Positions 35,635-44,450 of a DNA stretch of 64,000 nucleotides are shown here, piece after piece. The first letter of the stretch is position 1; every line of letters starts with the position of its first letter. Source of the stretch: Gammaproteobacteria bacterium. GTDB taxonomy: Bacteria; Pseudomonadota; Gammaproteobacteria; Pseudomonadales; Azotimanducaceae. Position numbers and translations under genes: made by a program. Under the pieces are notes generated by a model, which worked only from the letters and a program-made list of their open reading frames with translations, had not been told where the DNA came from and did no database searches. The DNA is taken from NCBI GenBank assembly GCA_026706935.1, contig JAPOXV010000018.1, positions 62,001 through 126,000 on the forward strand, read 5' to 3'.

Positions 35635-36048
35635 GTGTGTTTCATAGTCGCCCATAAAATAAAAGTTCCACGTAGAAGCTTATCGGTAACCATCGCTCCG
35701 CTAACAACCGATCCCGAAGAAGCGACGGTTCATTTCATTCAACCGGACGGCGATTCGATATCTGTGACGGATCGAGTAGGGCGTTCGGTGATGGATTTCG
35801 CCGTAGACCACGGGATTGCAGGTATCCTCTCACAATGCGGAGGCGCATGCATTTGCACCATGTGCCATTGCTATGTGGAAGAGAAATGGTTTGACCGAAT
35901 CGGGCCTGTTTCGTACGACGAGAAGGAAATGCTTGAGTTCGTTCCGGAGCGTCGTGCGACCAGTCGACTAGCGTGTCAGGTTATCGTCACGCCATTGTTG
36001 GATGGATTGACTATCCATATTGAATCAGAACCAGGAAGTTCATCATGA
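35635..36048 (+). CDS. [2Fe-2S] ferredoxin (adrenodoxin/terpredoxin type)
   Basis: A 137-residue protein. The core ferredoxin (EATVHFIQPDGDSISV...) contains CGGACICTMC, i.e. C-x5-C-x2-C, with the fourth cysteine in LACQV about 37 residues later, the spacing of adrenodoxin-like ferredoxins that serve P450 or dioxygenase systems. The start (GTG 35635) is uncertain because the first 25 residues are atypical. Its stop overlaps the SDR start (ATGA), so the two are coupled. No reductase or P450 is adjacent. Confidence 0.85.
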   Translation: MCFIVAHKIKVPRRSLSVTIAPLTTDPEEATVHFIQPDGDSISVTDRVGRSVMDFAVDHGIAGILSQCGGACICTMCHCYVEEKWFDRIGPVSYDEKEMLEFVPERRATSRLACQVIVTPLLDGLTIHIESEPGSSS

Positions 36049-37013
36049 AAGATTTCAAGGACAAAATCGCGGTAGTAACCGGCGGTGGAACCGGTATGGG
36101 GCGAGGGCTTGTCCTTCAGCTCGTTCAGGAAGGTTGTCATGTGGCGACATGTGATGTACTGATGGATAACCTGGACGAAACACTTCGTCTAGCCAAGGAA
36201 GCCAATCCAGACATAACGGTCACTGGTCATACATGCGATGTCGGTATCGAAGATGACATAAAGCGTTTTGCGCAGGAAGTTCGAGAACAACATGACACCG
36301 AACACATTAATCTACTCTTTAACAATGCCGGAATTGGCGGCGGCGGTGGATTTGTTGAAGGACCGCGTGATCAATGGGAGCGTACGTTTGCCGTCTGTTG
36401 GTACGGTGTGTATTGGTCCGCGCGTGAATTCATGCCGATGCTTGTCGCGAGTGACGAAGGTCACATCATTAATACAAGCAGCGTCAATGGATTTTGGGCA
36501 AGTATCGGACCAGGTATCTCGCATACTGCATATTCAGCTGCGAAATTTGCTGTAAAAGGTTTTAGCGAGTCACTGATTACCGATTTGCGACTCAATGCTC
36601 CGCATGTCAAGGTGAGTGTCGTCATGCCCGGACACATTGGCACGTCGATTGCCATTAATAGTGCGCGTATTCTCGGAAACGCGATCGAACCGAACTTAAG
36701 CGATGCTGACCTCGAACAGCTCAAACAAGCTTGGATCGATCGGGGTTTACCAGTACACAACTACACGCCGGATCAAATCCGTGAACGACTACGCGAGCAA
36801 CGCACTCAGTTCCGAGATAACGCACCGACGACCGCCGATCAAGCAGCAACCATCATATTGAACGGCGTACGAAACGAGCGCTGGCGCATCCTAGTTGGTG
36901 ACGATGCGCACCGACTCGACGAATTGGTTCGCGAAGCACCAGAGGAGGCGTATGACGTTGAATTTTTCGAGCGGCGACGACCGCTCGGGAGCTTGGCTAA
37001 CGAGGAAGAATGA
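36045..37013 (+). CDS. short-chain dehydrogenase/reductase
   Basis: A 322-residue classical SDR. The Rossmann nucleotide-binding motif is TGGGTGMG, LLFNNAG is the structural strand, and the catalytic triad is visible as S in NTSSVN and Y/K in YSAAK. CDV after the second strand suggests NAD preference. The C-terminus is extended by about 60 residues relative to a 250-residue SDR. It is coupled to the upstream ferredoxin gene. An alcohol or hydroxy-acyl substrate is likely but undefined. Confidence 0.9.
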   Translation: MKDFKDKIAVVTGGGTGMGRGLVLQLVQEGCHVATCDVLMDNLDETLRLAKEANPDITVTGHTCDVGIEDDIKRFAQEVREQHDTEHINLLFNNAGIGGGGGFVEGPRDQWERTFAVCWYGVYWSAREFMPMLVASDEGHIINTSSVNGFWASIGPGISHTAYSAAKFAVKGFSESLITDLRLNAPHVKVSVVMPGHIGTSIAINSARILGNAIEPNLSDADLEQLKQAWIDRGLPVHNYTPDQIRERLREQRTQFRDNAPTTADQAATIILNGVRNERWRILVGDDAHRLDELVREAPEEAYDVEFFERRRPLGSLANEEE

Positions 37014-37065
37014 TCGTAGTCGGTCCTCGACCGCGGTGACTACGTAATCGATTGAACTGACGCGT

Positions 37066-37404
37066 CTATTCCGGAATTCGGGTCGTGAGAGCTGGTTGAA
37101 AAATCGCGAATAGTCGGAACACGAGGGGTAGGTAACCGTTGGTCCAAATCTCTCTGTCGAGAAATGCGGTCATCAAGTCATACTCACCGACAAGAACGTC
37201 AAATAGGCGCTGCCAGCTTGCGCAGTGTATCGTCAGCAAATCAGGTTGATCCGGCGTGGTGCTACACCGCGCAATACTGTTCTCGACGGGCGTGAACTGA
37301 AGTACGACGGCGTCGACGCTGAATAGAATTGGCGCCGCGAATTCTTGCGCCACTTCGGGTCGCGTCTTCTGTTTCAGCATGCGTATGAACTCGGTTTCGG
37401 TCAT
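37066..37404 (-). CDS. SCP2-like lipid-binding protein
   Basis: A 112-residue protein resembling the sterol carrier protein-2 domain. The second half (TIHCASWQRLFDVLVGEYDLMTAFLDREIWTNGYLPLVFRLFAIF) follows the SCP2 pattern of an alternating strand, a helix, then a 'preference for G-x-L' strand and a C-terminal helix. SCP2 folds bind sterols, fatty acyl-CoA or other lipids in the cytoplasm. It could relate to lipid metabolism elsewhere in the window, including the sterol-reductase-like protein, but the two are 28 kb apart. Moderate confidence. Confidence 0.6.
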   Translation of the reverse strand: MTETEFIRMLKQKTRPEVAQEFAAPILFSVDAVVLQFTPVENSIARCSTTPDQPDLLTIHCASWQRLFDVLVGEYDLMTAFLDREIWTNGYLPLVFRLFAIFQPALTTRIPE

Positions 37405-37488
37405 CTTTGTTTCGCCCTTGATATACCCTCAGATCGCGCCGCGATTAGCGACCCATTTTGCTTCCCATGTCGAATCGGTAATTACTTG

Positions 37489-38577
37489 ATGGAATTTCTC
37501 TTTGAGATCGGATTATTCATTGCGAAGAGCTTTTGGGTCGTCATTTGCATTGTGTTTGTGCTGATTGCATTTGCGTCTGTACTACCCAAACGTCGCCACC
37601 ATCCAGATATTCCGGAAGGTCATCTCGTTGTACGACACGTGAATGAAATGTATCGCGACTTACAACGCGGGATTGACATGGAAGCGTTCGATCCTAAATC
37701 GGCACAGAGAGCGCGGAAGCTGGAACGTAAGCAGCGACAAGCCGAAGCGAAGGCGCGTCAACGTGAAGCGAAAGCCGCGGCGAAAGCGAAGACTGAAGAC
37801 GAGAAGGACGCATCGGCGAAAGATGAAAAGAACCATGTGTTTGTTCTGGACTTCAATGGCGAAGACATCGAAGCGGCGAAATCAGAATTTCTTCGCAAAG
37901 AGATTACAGCCGTGTTGGTACGCACGAAAAAGCCTAGCGAGGTCGTTGTACGTCTTAAAAGCGCCGGTGGGTACGTTCATAGCTATGGCTTTGCAGCGTC
38001 TCAGCTGTTGAGGATTCGCGAGGCAGGTATTAAGCTCACGGTTGCGGTCGATCAAATTGCAGCGAGTGGCGGGTACATGATGGCAGCTGTTGCTGACAAG
38101 ATCATTGCAGCACCTTTCGCGGTAGTTGGTTCTATCGGGGTCGCCGCAGAACTTCCAAACCTGCACAGATTTCTTAAGAAGTACGACATTGATTATGAAG
38201 TTCTGACAGCAGGGAAGCACAAACGTACACTGACGATGTTCGGCGAAAACACGGACGAACATCGTGAAAAGTTCATGGAAGAAATGGAAGAAACCCATGA
38301 ACTATTTCAGGATTTTGTATCCAAGTATCGCGAAAACGTTGACGTACCGTCCACCGCAACCGGTGAAACGTGGTATGGATCAAAGGCACTTGAACTCAAT
38401 CTAGTCGATTCGATTCAGACAAGCGATCAATATATTCAAGATGCTTGTAATGAATCCGAGGTTTACGAAGTGCAGTGGGTCATGCCCGTTAAACCACTTA
38501 ATCAACTTGCAGCAAAACTGGCTGCTTCGGTTACCGTATTTACGAGTTGGCTAAAGAATGGTATCCGCTCTTTCTGA
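37489..38577 (+). CDS. sohB: inner-membrane S49 peptidase SohB
   Basis: A 362-residue SohB-type protease. I choose ATG 37489 because it begins directly at the membrane helix (EFLFEIGLFIAKSFWVVICIVFVLIAFASVLP); the frame reaches further upstream without support. A lysine/alanine-rich linker (about 75-110) precedes the S49 domain. The nucleophile-region motif GSIGVAA and the general-base-like ASGGYMMA (S in the S49 signature) are present. It cleaves signal peptides or misfolded peptides at the inner membrane. Confidence 0.9.
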   Translation: MEFLFEIGLFIAKSFWVVICIVFVLIAFASVLPKRRHHPDIPEGHLVVRHVNEMYRDLQRGIDMEAFDPKSAQRARKLERKQRQAEAKARQREAKAAAKAKTEDEKDASAKDEKNHVFVLDFNGEDIEAAKSEFLRKEITAVLVRTKKPSEVVVRLKSAGGYVHSYGFAASQLLRIREAGIKLTVAVDQIAASGGYMMAAVADKIIAAPFAVVGSIGVAAELPNLHRFLKKYDIDYEVLTAGKHKRTLTMFGENTDEHREKFMEEMEETHELFQDFVSKYRENVDVPSTATGETWYGSKALELNLVDSIQTSDQYIQDACNESEVYEVQWVMPVKPLNQLAAKLAASVTVFTSWLKNGIRSF

Positions 38578-38637
38578 CCAGACGCGGACCTTTCGACCTC
38601 ATTTAAATACAGTGCGACCTTAGTTAGGAGGGACACA

Positions 38638-39633
38638 TTGACGCAATTCAAGGCATTCGAGGTTACGAAGGAAGACGACGGTACGTTTACTCGCGCGATC
38701 GTTGAGCGAGATATAGACGATTTGCCCGATGGCGACGTGTTGGTTCGTGTTGCTTACTCATCTTTGAATTACAAGGATGGGCTATCGGCCATCGGCAATC
38801 CAGGTGTCACTCGGAATTACCCGCACACCCCTGGGATCGACGCCGCTGGTACTGTCGCGGCGTCAAGCGACGCTTCAATTGCTGAAGGAACTGAAGTGAT
38901 CGTCATCGGTTTCGATTTAGGTATGAACACCGCTGGTGGGTTCGGCGAATATATCTCGGTTCCTGCTGGTTGGGTCACACCGCTGCCATCGGGCTTGAGT
39001 GTGCGTGAAGCGATGATCTTAGGTACCGCTGGATTTACTGCAGCACTGTGCGTGCACAAACTTGAGTCTGCGGGGATGTCACCGAGTGGTGGTCCTGTTT
39101 TGGTGACTGGTGCTACCGGTGGTGTTGGAAGCGTTGCTGTTCGGCTTCTAAGTCAGGCCGGTTACGAAACCCACGCCGTAACTGGGAAAGCAAGTAAGCA
39201 CGAGTTTCTAACCAAGCTCGGTGCGGCAGAGATCCACCCTCGTGGTGAATTTGACGATGAATCGTCACGTCCTCTACTTCGTGAAACCTGGGGTGGCGTC
39301 GTGGATACGGTTGGTGGCACGATTCTCTTCAATTGCATCAAGGCGTTGAAGTACGGTCAGAGTGCAGCAGCTTGCGGTCTGGTGAGTTCTCCAATGATTC
39401 CCGCTGCCGTGTTCCCGTTCATCTTGCGACATGTGAACCTATTGGGCATTGATTCAGTCGAATTACCGCTTGATCAAAAGAAAGTCATCTGGGCGAAGTT
39501 GGCATCTGAGTGGAAGATCGAGAACCTAGAGGATTTCGTCGAGCCATTAACGCTTGAGAATCTGTCGGATGCGATCGACCGCATCTTGGCAGGTGAAATG
39601 GTCGGTCGTGGGCTTCTCAAGCACTCGAATTAG
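38638..39633 (+). CDS. acrylyl-CoA reductase-like zinc-independent MDR (YhdH/AcuI)
   Basis: A 331-residue medium-chain dehydrogenase. SSLNYKDGLSAIGNPGV and TPGIDAAGTV are near-diagnostic for the YhdH/AcuI group, and the nucleotide site is GATGGVGSVAV. AcuI-type enzymes reduce acrylyl-CoA with NADPH, detoxifying a product of DMSP breakdown, which would fit a marine life. Start TTG 38638 has a strong ribosome site (AGGAGG) about 6 bases upstream. No DMSP lyase is nearby. Confidence 0.9.
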   Translation: MTQFKAFEVTKEDDGTFTRAIVERDIDDLPDGDVLVRVAYSSLNYKDGLSAIGNPGVTRNYPHTPGIDAAGTVAASSDASIAEGTEVIVIGFDLGMNTAGGFGEYISVPAGWVTPLPSGLSVREAMILGTAGFTAALCVHKLESAGMSPSGGPVLVTGATGGVGSVAVRLLSQAGYETHAVTGKASKHEFLTKLGAAEIHPRGEFDDESSRPLLRETWGGVVDTVGGTILFNCIKALKYGQSAAACGLVSSPMIPAAVFPFILRHVNLLGIDSVELPLDQKKVIWAKLASEWKIENLEDFVEPLTLENLSDAIDRILAGEMVGRGLLKHSN

Positions 39634-39733
39634 TGGAAGTTGCTCCGTCATTACATAGCACGCGGTCGGCGTTACCGAATATGAGCCTGTGGGTGATTGC
39701 AACGGGGTGTAATTTAGGGAACTGACCTAGCAG

Positions 39734-39973
39734 CTAGGAGAACTTCCTTAGTATGAAGCGTGTCGCAAAAGTCGGAACCGCGATCGTAAGAACCATCGTG
39801 ACTGTACTAGCACCCAAAACAAACTTCGTGTAACCGCTGGAACCGATCTCAAGCGCTAGGACATCAGCTAAGATGAACGTGAAGAGTTTGCCTATCGTGG
39901 TATAGGTTCCGACTGCTACGAGAAAGAAAACGACTGTTCCTAAAACAAATCCCTTTCGGCGATTAGAACTCAA
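39734..39973 (-). CDS. small two-helix membrane protein, unknown
   Basis: A 79-residue protein with a basic N-terminus (SSNRRKGF), then hydrophobic segments GFVLGTVVFFLVAVGTYTTIG and FVLGASTVTMVLTIAVPTFATRFI. The start is a TTG codon preceded by GGGAAG close to it. No family is recognised; it lies next to a decaying transposon. Confidence 0.45.
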   Translation of the reverse strand: MSSNRRKGFVLGTVVFFLVAVGTYTTIGKLFTFILADVLALEIGSSGYTKFVLGASTVTMVLTIAVPTFATRFILRKFS

Positions 39974-40259
39974 CTTCCCGCTTCTTAAGTAAGGAGAACG
40001 TTCAAAGAGTTCGTGTTATATACGGTCGTTCAGTTCGCATGAACATTAGGTTAGAGCCCGCAATGATCATTGCGTATCGTGCGAGTGTGGAAACACTAAG
40101 TCACACGGCTCAGTAGTGGTCTCGCGACCACAAATTGTTTGCACGCAACATCGAGTTTTCTTCTAAAACGAGCACTTTGGCAGATACTGGTATTTCGTTT
40201 TTTCGCAGCTACTTGCAGAATAGTAGCTTCTGAGTTGAGCGTGTGACTTGAGACGTCCG

Positions 40260-40813
40260 ATGGCCTCAGTGTCGGAAACTCCTTCGATTTTTTCTGAACA
40301 CGTTTGGATACGAGACTTAAACACCAAACGTCATCGATATCTTGACGCACTTGATGGTGCAATTCCATGGCGTAGACTAATCCAATCGTTGAAACCGATT
40401 TACCCAACGGGTGAGAGAGGTCGAAATCCAATTCCGCTCGAAAGCATGATTCGATTACACGTATATCAACTCAGCTATGAACTGAGCGATCAGCAGGCGA
40501 TAGACGATATGGTGGAAAACCGTCTTGTTGAAGCGTTCTGCGCATGGGATATCACGCAACGACCCTCACTTCATCGTTCGACGTTGGGTCGGTTTCGTAA
40601 GCGAATAGAAACACACGATAAGCATTCACTTTTTAAAGAGGTTGTTTCTGAAGCGCATAGGTCAGCAGGGTTGGCGAGACCGAGTCACTAGATTGCGTTC
40701 AGACTAGACGTTCAAATTTCCGAGTGAGCAGATGGAAGCAAATACAAGCCGTCGTTTCACGTTTGCATGCGAAAGTGCAGCGAGCTAGTTACATCGGGTT
40801 GGTAACGCGGTGA
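40260..40813 (+). pseudogene. decayed IS5-family transposase
   Basis: The intact N-terminal part (ATG 40260 to stop 40691, 144 residues) carries the IS5 N-terminal helical domain: WRRLIQSLKPIYP, GRNPIPLESMIRLHVYQLSYELSDQQAIDDMVENRLVEAFC, and then FRKRIE. The catalytic DDE domain is missing. About 45 bases further, in another frame (about 40731-40810), QAVVSRLHAKVQ and RASYIGLVTR match two pieces of the IS5 C-terminal end (AKVE... R-Y-x-GL) now joined by a deletion. So it is a remnant with a large internal loss. Inverted ends were not identified. Confidence 0.7.
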
Positions 40814-40931
40814 GTTAGGGAAAGGCCGTAGGGAGTTTCGCTCCAGACTGTAGAGTGCGCCTTTTCTGGTATTTCCTCATACTCGCGGACGCAAAAATGC
40901 TAGGCCGCGTGAAAAACATACAAACGTCAGA

Positions 40932-40963
40932 TTTCTCGACCTACCCTAGGGTCGGTCGAGAAA
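40932..40963. terminator. 32-bp near-perfect palindrome
   Basis: TTTCTCGACC at 40932-40941 pairs with GGTCGAGAAA at 40954-40963, and an inner CCCTAGGG palindrome occupies the centre; only one position pair mismatches. It follows the transposase remnant and precedes the GNAT gene by about 90 bp. It could be a transcription terminator or an end structure of the lost IS. No long T-run follows on the plus strand. Confidence 0.4.
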
Positions 40964-41056
40964 ATCACGCCAAATCCTTTTTGCAGAAAATGGTTGACAC
41001 AACTAGACGGTTCGATTGCGAGAATAGCGGCGTTAGATCTTTGATCAGTTAGGATC

Positions 41057-41509
41057 ATGAGTATTGAATCAACAATTAGTGAATCTCCGCCGCTCCTAAT
41101 TCGAGCGTTTGAACAAGCGGATGAACAAGACGTCGTCCGATTGTGGCATGCATGCGACCTCACCGTACCGTGGAACGACCCATTTAAGGACATTCAACGA
41201 AAACTCCGTGTTCAGGGCGATCTCTTTCTAGTCGGATTGCTTGAAGAAAGACTCGTTTGCACCGTCATGGCCGGATACGAAGGTCACCGCGGGTGGATCA
41301 ACTATCTCGCGGTAGCTCCAGAACTCCGCAGGAATGGAATTGGCAGGCGCATCATGGCTGAGGCTGAAGCACGTTTGCGCGAGTTAGACTGCCCGAAGAT
41401 CAATCTTCAAATTCGGCGATCGAATACCCAAGCAGTAGACTTCTATCGGTCGCTCGGATTCCTAGAAGACTATTCAATCAGTATGGGTAAGCGTCTGGTG
41501 AGCGATTGA
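41057..41509 (+). CDS. GNAT acetyltransferase (YpeA-like)
   Basis: A 150-residue GNAT protein. N-terminal RLWHACDLTVPWNDPFKDI is typical of the YpeA subgroup. The acetyl-CoA pyrophosphate-binding loop reads APELRRNGIGRRIM (R-x-x-G-x-G/A), and the last motif is NTQAVDFYRSLGF. It transfers an acetyl group to an unknown amine. Monocistronic. Confidence 0.88.
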   Translation: MSIESTISESPPLLIRAFEQADEQDVVRLWHACDLTVPWNDPFKDIQRKLRVQGDLFLVGLLEERLVCTVMAGYEGHRGWINYLAVAPELRRNGIGRRIMAEAEARLRELDCPKINLQIRRSNTQAVDFYRSLGFLEDYSISMGKRLVSD

Positions 41510-41631
41510 TGCGAGCCAGCTGAGTTGAAGGTCGCTAGGCGGTATTCGATTTCCAGTGAATCAGAAAACTGCTAACGGACGACCTTAAGCCGATGACATA
41601 GCCGCTTAAGTCTTCACAAAGATACATCGAT

Positions 41632-42603
41632 TTAAGTCGTAAATGGCAAGCGATTTCCTTCGATCAGTAAATCGACGATTCGCTTGACGTCACGATTCAA
41701 TTCACACGCAATCAATGCACGGCACATCAGGTAAAACTCGGCTTGCGGACAAGCTTCAGCACGTACGCTCGCAAATCGGTTGTATGTGTCTAAAAACGTT
41801 TGCCAACCTTCGAGTCTATCGTTCATCCAAAATCTAAGGAACGTCAAAACGAGCGTATAGATGCCGTCGCCTCGTGTGACTCGTTCCCAATCAAGCATCC
41901 CCGTTATCTGGAAATTGATTGGATCTGCGAGATAGTCACGCAGGTCAGTATCTACTTTGAGGAGCGACGGAATCGCGCTTCGAGCCGTGTTAGCTAATCG
42001 AGCGTCCAAGAAGTGACGTATAGCAGCCACTTGATTTTCGGTGAAGTTCTTTTCCGACCCCCGACGTGCCGATTTTTCTAAGGACGTTATGGTTCGAACA
42101 TAGAGCCACAAGGGAAATCCACTATCAGTTTCTGATTCATCCGTGATATCGATAAGCCTGGGATCGTGAAATGTCGAGAGGCACTTCGCGAGGCTAACGC
42201 AGAGTTGTCGCAATTTTCCGTTTTTGGCGTTCGGCAGAACTGATCGGAGCTGATCGCCGGGAAGCCATTCCATAACCATTAAAGGCAACTTTGACTCAGC
42301 GTCAGCACAACAGAAATGCTTCGGGATCGGTAGGTCAGTCGCCGCGCGTAAACTGTTCGCGACATCTCGTTGGCGGTCGAGTGTGTCTCGATGTCTTTCA
42401 GTTACCTTGACGACGAATCTACGTTCACGCGCATGTGCGATAACGACGGGATTAGCAGTGTCTGGATCCGAAATAGCGCTGACGCTATGACAAGGCGGAA
42501 GTCCATTTCTCACTAGGAGCGCGTTTGTATCCTCGAGCAGCAAAACACGGTCTGGCATAGCGGAGCGGTGCGGTGGTCTCATTTGGGTTCTTCGACGAAA
42601 CAA
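41632..42603 (-). CDS. APH/choline-kinase-like protein, degenerate catalytic loop
   Basis: A 323-residue aminoglycoside-phosphotransferase-fold protein. The N-lobe lysine strand is RFVVKVTER and the hinge LMVMEWLPGDQL is family-typical. The Brenner motif (usual HGD-x4-N) reads DTDLRDYL: the Asp remains, but the preceding His is Asp, the Gly is Thr and the Asn is Leu. The metal-binding Asp region (TGMLDWERV) is intact. It may be an impaired kinase or use altered chemistry. Start codon uncertain within the first 20 residues. Monocistronic; substrate unknown. Confidence 0.7.
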   Translation of the reverse strand: MFRRRTQMRPPHRSAMPDRVLLLEDTNALLVRNGLPPCHSVSAISDPDTANPVVIAHARERRFVVKVTERHRDTLDRQRDVANSLRAATDLPIPKHFCCADAESKLPLMVMEWLPGDQLRSVLPNAKNGKLRQLCVSLAKCLSTFHDPRLIDITDESETDSGFPLWLYVRTITSLEKSARRGSEKNFTENQVAAIRHFLDARLANTARSAIPSLLKVDTDLRDYLADPINFQITGMLDWERVTRGDGIYTLVLTFLRFWMNDRLEGWQTFLDTYNRFASVRAEACPQAEFYLMCRALIACELNRDVKRIVDLLIEGNRLPFTT

Positions 42604-42791
42604 TGTATAGCTAGCTGCATCACGCTGAATCTAATGCTTTCCTGAAATCTGTTGCTTGTTTCGCGAATAGCTTGTTGTGCAATGCCAAGATGTGAGTGGA
42701 ACTGCATTAGAGTCGTGACATTCTTGTTTTTCGGAGTCTGTGTGCGTAAGACGCCGACTTCTATGCGATACAGAGATACCGATTAGTGAGG

Positions 42792-43943
42792 TTATGCGAC
42801 ACGTAAACGATCGGAGAGTGCGAGCGGATTACGATAGTTGAGAACGACCAAATAAGTCGAGACCAACATCGTCAAGATCGTTGCTAGGAGAATGACGTGA
42901 TCGGTCTGCCTACTTAGTAGCGGCGATGCGACGAACAGAACCAAGAGCGAAAACTCACTACATTGTCCAAGTCGAATACCGACCTCCCATCCTATCGGCT
43001 TTCGTACTCGCGTGAGCGCCAGAAGATAGCGAAAAGCGACAGGTTTTAAAGCGACGAGAACTGCTGCGAGTACAGCGGCTTGCCATATGGCATCCGGCAC
43101 CAGCATGATGTCCACGCGTGCGCCGACCGTAAAGAAAAACAGAATAAGGAAGAAGTCTCGTAAAGGCTCGAGCGTTTCAGCTACGCTTTGAGATACCGGC
43201 GAGTTAGCTAGCGAAACACCCGCGATGAATGCGCCAAGCTCAAATCCTAGTCCACATGCATGAGCGATACCGGCGAGTGCAAGACACCACCCGATATAGA
43301 GCAGAAACATGTACTCAGTGAATACGTCGAACTTTTGCATGAGTGGCCAGATAAGAAATTTCGGACCAACATATGCCACGAGTAAGAGAATTGGACCAGA
43401 CGCCAGCAGAAGCTCCATATCGATATCGCCTTGAGGTCCGACTTGAGCGAATAAATAGAGCGAGACTAATGCGATCACTGCGATCAAGTCTTGAAGCAGC
43501 AAGATGCCAATAACGATTTCGCCGATTTTTCGATGGTGCAAAATCGTGCGTGGAAGTAATTTGATTCCGAGTACCGTGCTTGAGAACATGAGCGCGATAC
43601 CGAGTACAACGCTCTCAATCCACGTGAAGCCGAATACTTGACCCGCGCCAATCCCAACCAAGAAGAACAACAACGAACTAACGAGTGTTGCGATTAGCGA
43701 GGTACCAAAAATCCCGATGAGCTTGCTGGGCGGCAGTTCAAGTCCGACGATGAAAAGAAGGAACAGAATCCCAATTTCTGATACCTCGCTCACCAATGAG
43801 GTATCACTGATCCAGCCGAGCGCAGATGGACCGAGGGCAACGCCTAGTAATACGTAGACGATGATCAGGGGTTGGCGGATGAACATCGCCAACGATGCGA
43901 GGATTGCTGCGCCGACGAAGATGAGGATGAGGCTGTCAATCAT
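42792..43943 (-). CDS. CPA2-family cation:proton antiporter
   Basis: A 383-residue membrane transporter with about 12 helices of the KefB/KefC type. LLGVALGPSALG and LLFIVGLELPPSKL open it, QDLIAVIAL supplies the conserved Q-D pair, and GAFIAGVSLANSPVSQSVAETLEPLRDFFLILFFFTVGAR is the family core. No C-terminal RCK/TrkA-N domain is attached, so it is a short antiporter-only form. It exchanges K+ or Na+ for H+. It lies 42 bp downstream of the DUF934 gene on the same strand. Confidence 0.9.
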   Translation of the reverse strand: MIDSLILIFVGAAILASLAMFIRQPLIIVYVLLGVALGPSALGWISDTSLVSEVSEIGILFLLFIVGLELPPSKLIGIFGTSLIATLVSSLLFFLVGIGAGQVFGFTWIESVVLGIALMFSSTVLGIKLLPRTILHHRKIGEIVIGILLLQDLIAVIALVSLYLFAQVGPQGDIDMELLLASGPILLLVAYVGPKFLIWPLMQKFDVFTEYMFLLYIGWCLALAGIAHACGLGFELGAFIAGVSLANSPVSQSVAETLEPLRDFFLILFFFTVGARVDIMLVPDAIWQAAVLAAVLVALKPVAFRYLLALTRVRKPIGWEVGIRLGQCSEFSLLVLFVASPLLSRQTDHVILLATILTMLVSTYLVVLNYRNPLALSDRLRVA

Positions 43944-43985
43944 CGTCGATACATCGTACGATGGGAGGCAATGATGCGGCGCGTG

Positions 43986-44450
43986 CTAGTTGCGTTTTCG
44001 ACGGAACGCCGGTTCCGGCTGAATCACGGAACCTTGATAGAAGTCGCTCATGCTTTCCATACATTGAATCGCAGTGTTAGCGGCTAGCTCACTTTCGAGT
44101 ACAAAAGCATCAAATCCACATCGACGCATAAAAGGTGTGAGATCCGGCTGTACTTCACCAATCGCACGCAGTTCTCCCGAAAAACCGTAGCGATTACGCA
44201 ATAGCGTTCCGAGCGATAGACCTCGACCATCAGCAAACATCGGAAAGTGGACCGCTACGAGATCAAGTTTGGCAAGCTCCTCGCCATGGTCGTCGACTTC
44301 TAGATCGCCGTCGACCCATACTGCATTCGCCTTCGTATTAACCAGTTGATCGACCGGTACTATCGCATTGGTCGGAACGTAGTCAGGAATTGTCTCGAGA
44401 AGCTGCCATGGATCGGGAACGATCTGCTGGTTCTTAACCAGCACGGGCAT
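43986..44450 (-). CDS. DUF934 protein (CysI-associated)
   Basis: A 154-residue protein of the DUF934 family. AVHFPMFADGRGLSLGTLLRNRYGFSGELRAIGEV is the family core, followed by FMRRCGFDAFVLE. DUF934 genes nearly always follow a siroheme sulfite/nitrite reductase gene, as here, and are thought to assist it, perhaps in electron supply. It overlaps the reductase gene by 17 bp, so it is translated with it. Confidence 0.88.
   Translation of the reverse strand: MPVLVKNQQIVPDPWQLLETIPDYVPTNAIVPVDQLVNTKANAVWVDGDLEVDDHGEELAKLDLVAVHFPMFADGRGLSLGTLLRNRYGFSGELRAIGEVQPDLTPFMRRCGFDAFVLESELAANTAIQCMESMSDFYQGSVIQPEPAFRRKRN

Noticed and set aside
40187-40875. Direct repeat CTGGTATTTC at 40187-40196 and 40866-40875 flanking the IS5 remnant, possible target duplication.
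   Set aside because: IS5-type elements usually make 2-4 bp duplications, no inverted ends adjoin the repeat, and a 10-base match in this length can occur by chance.
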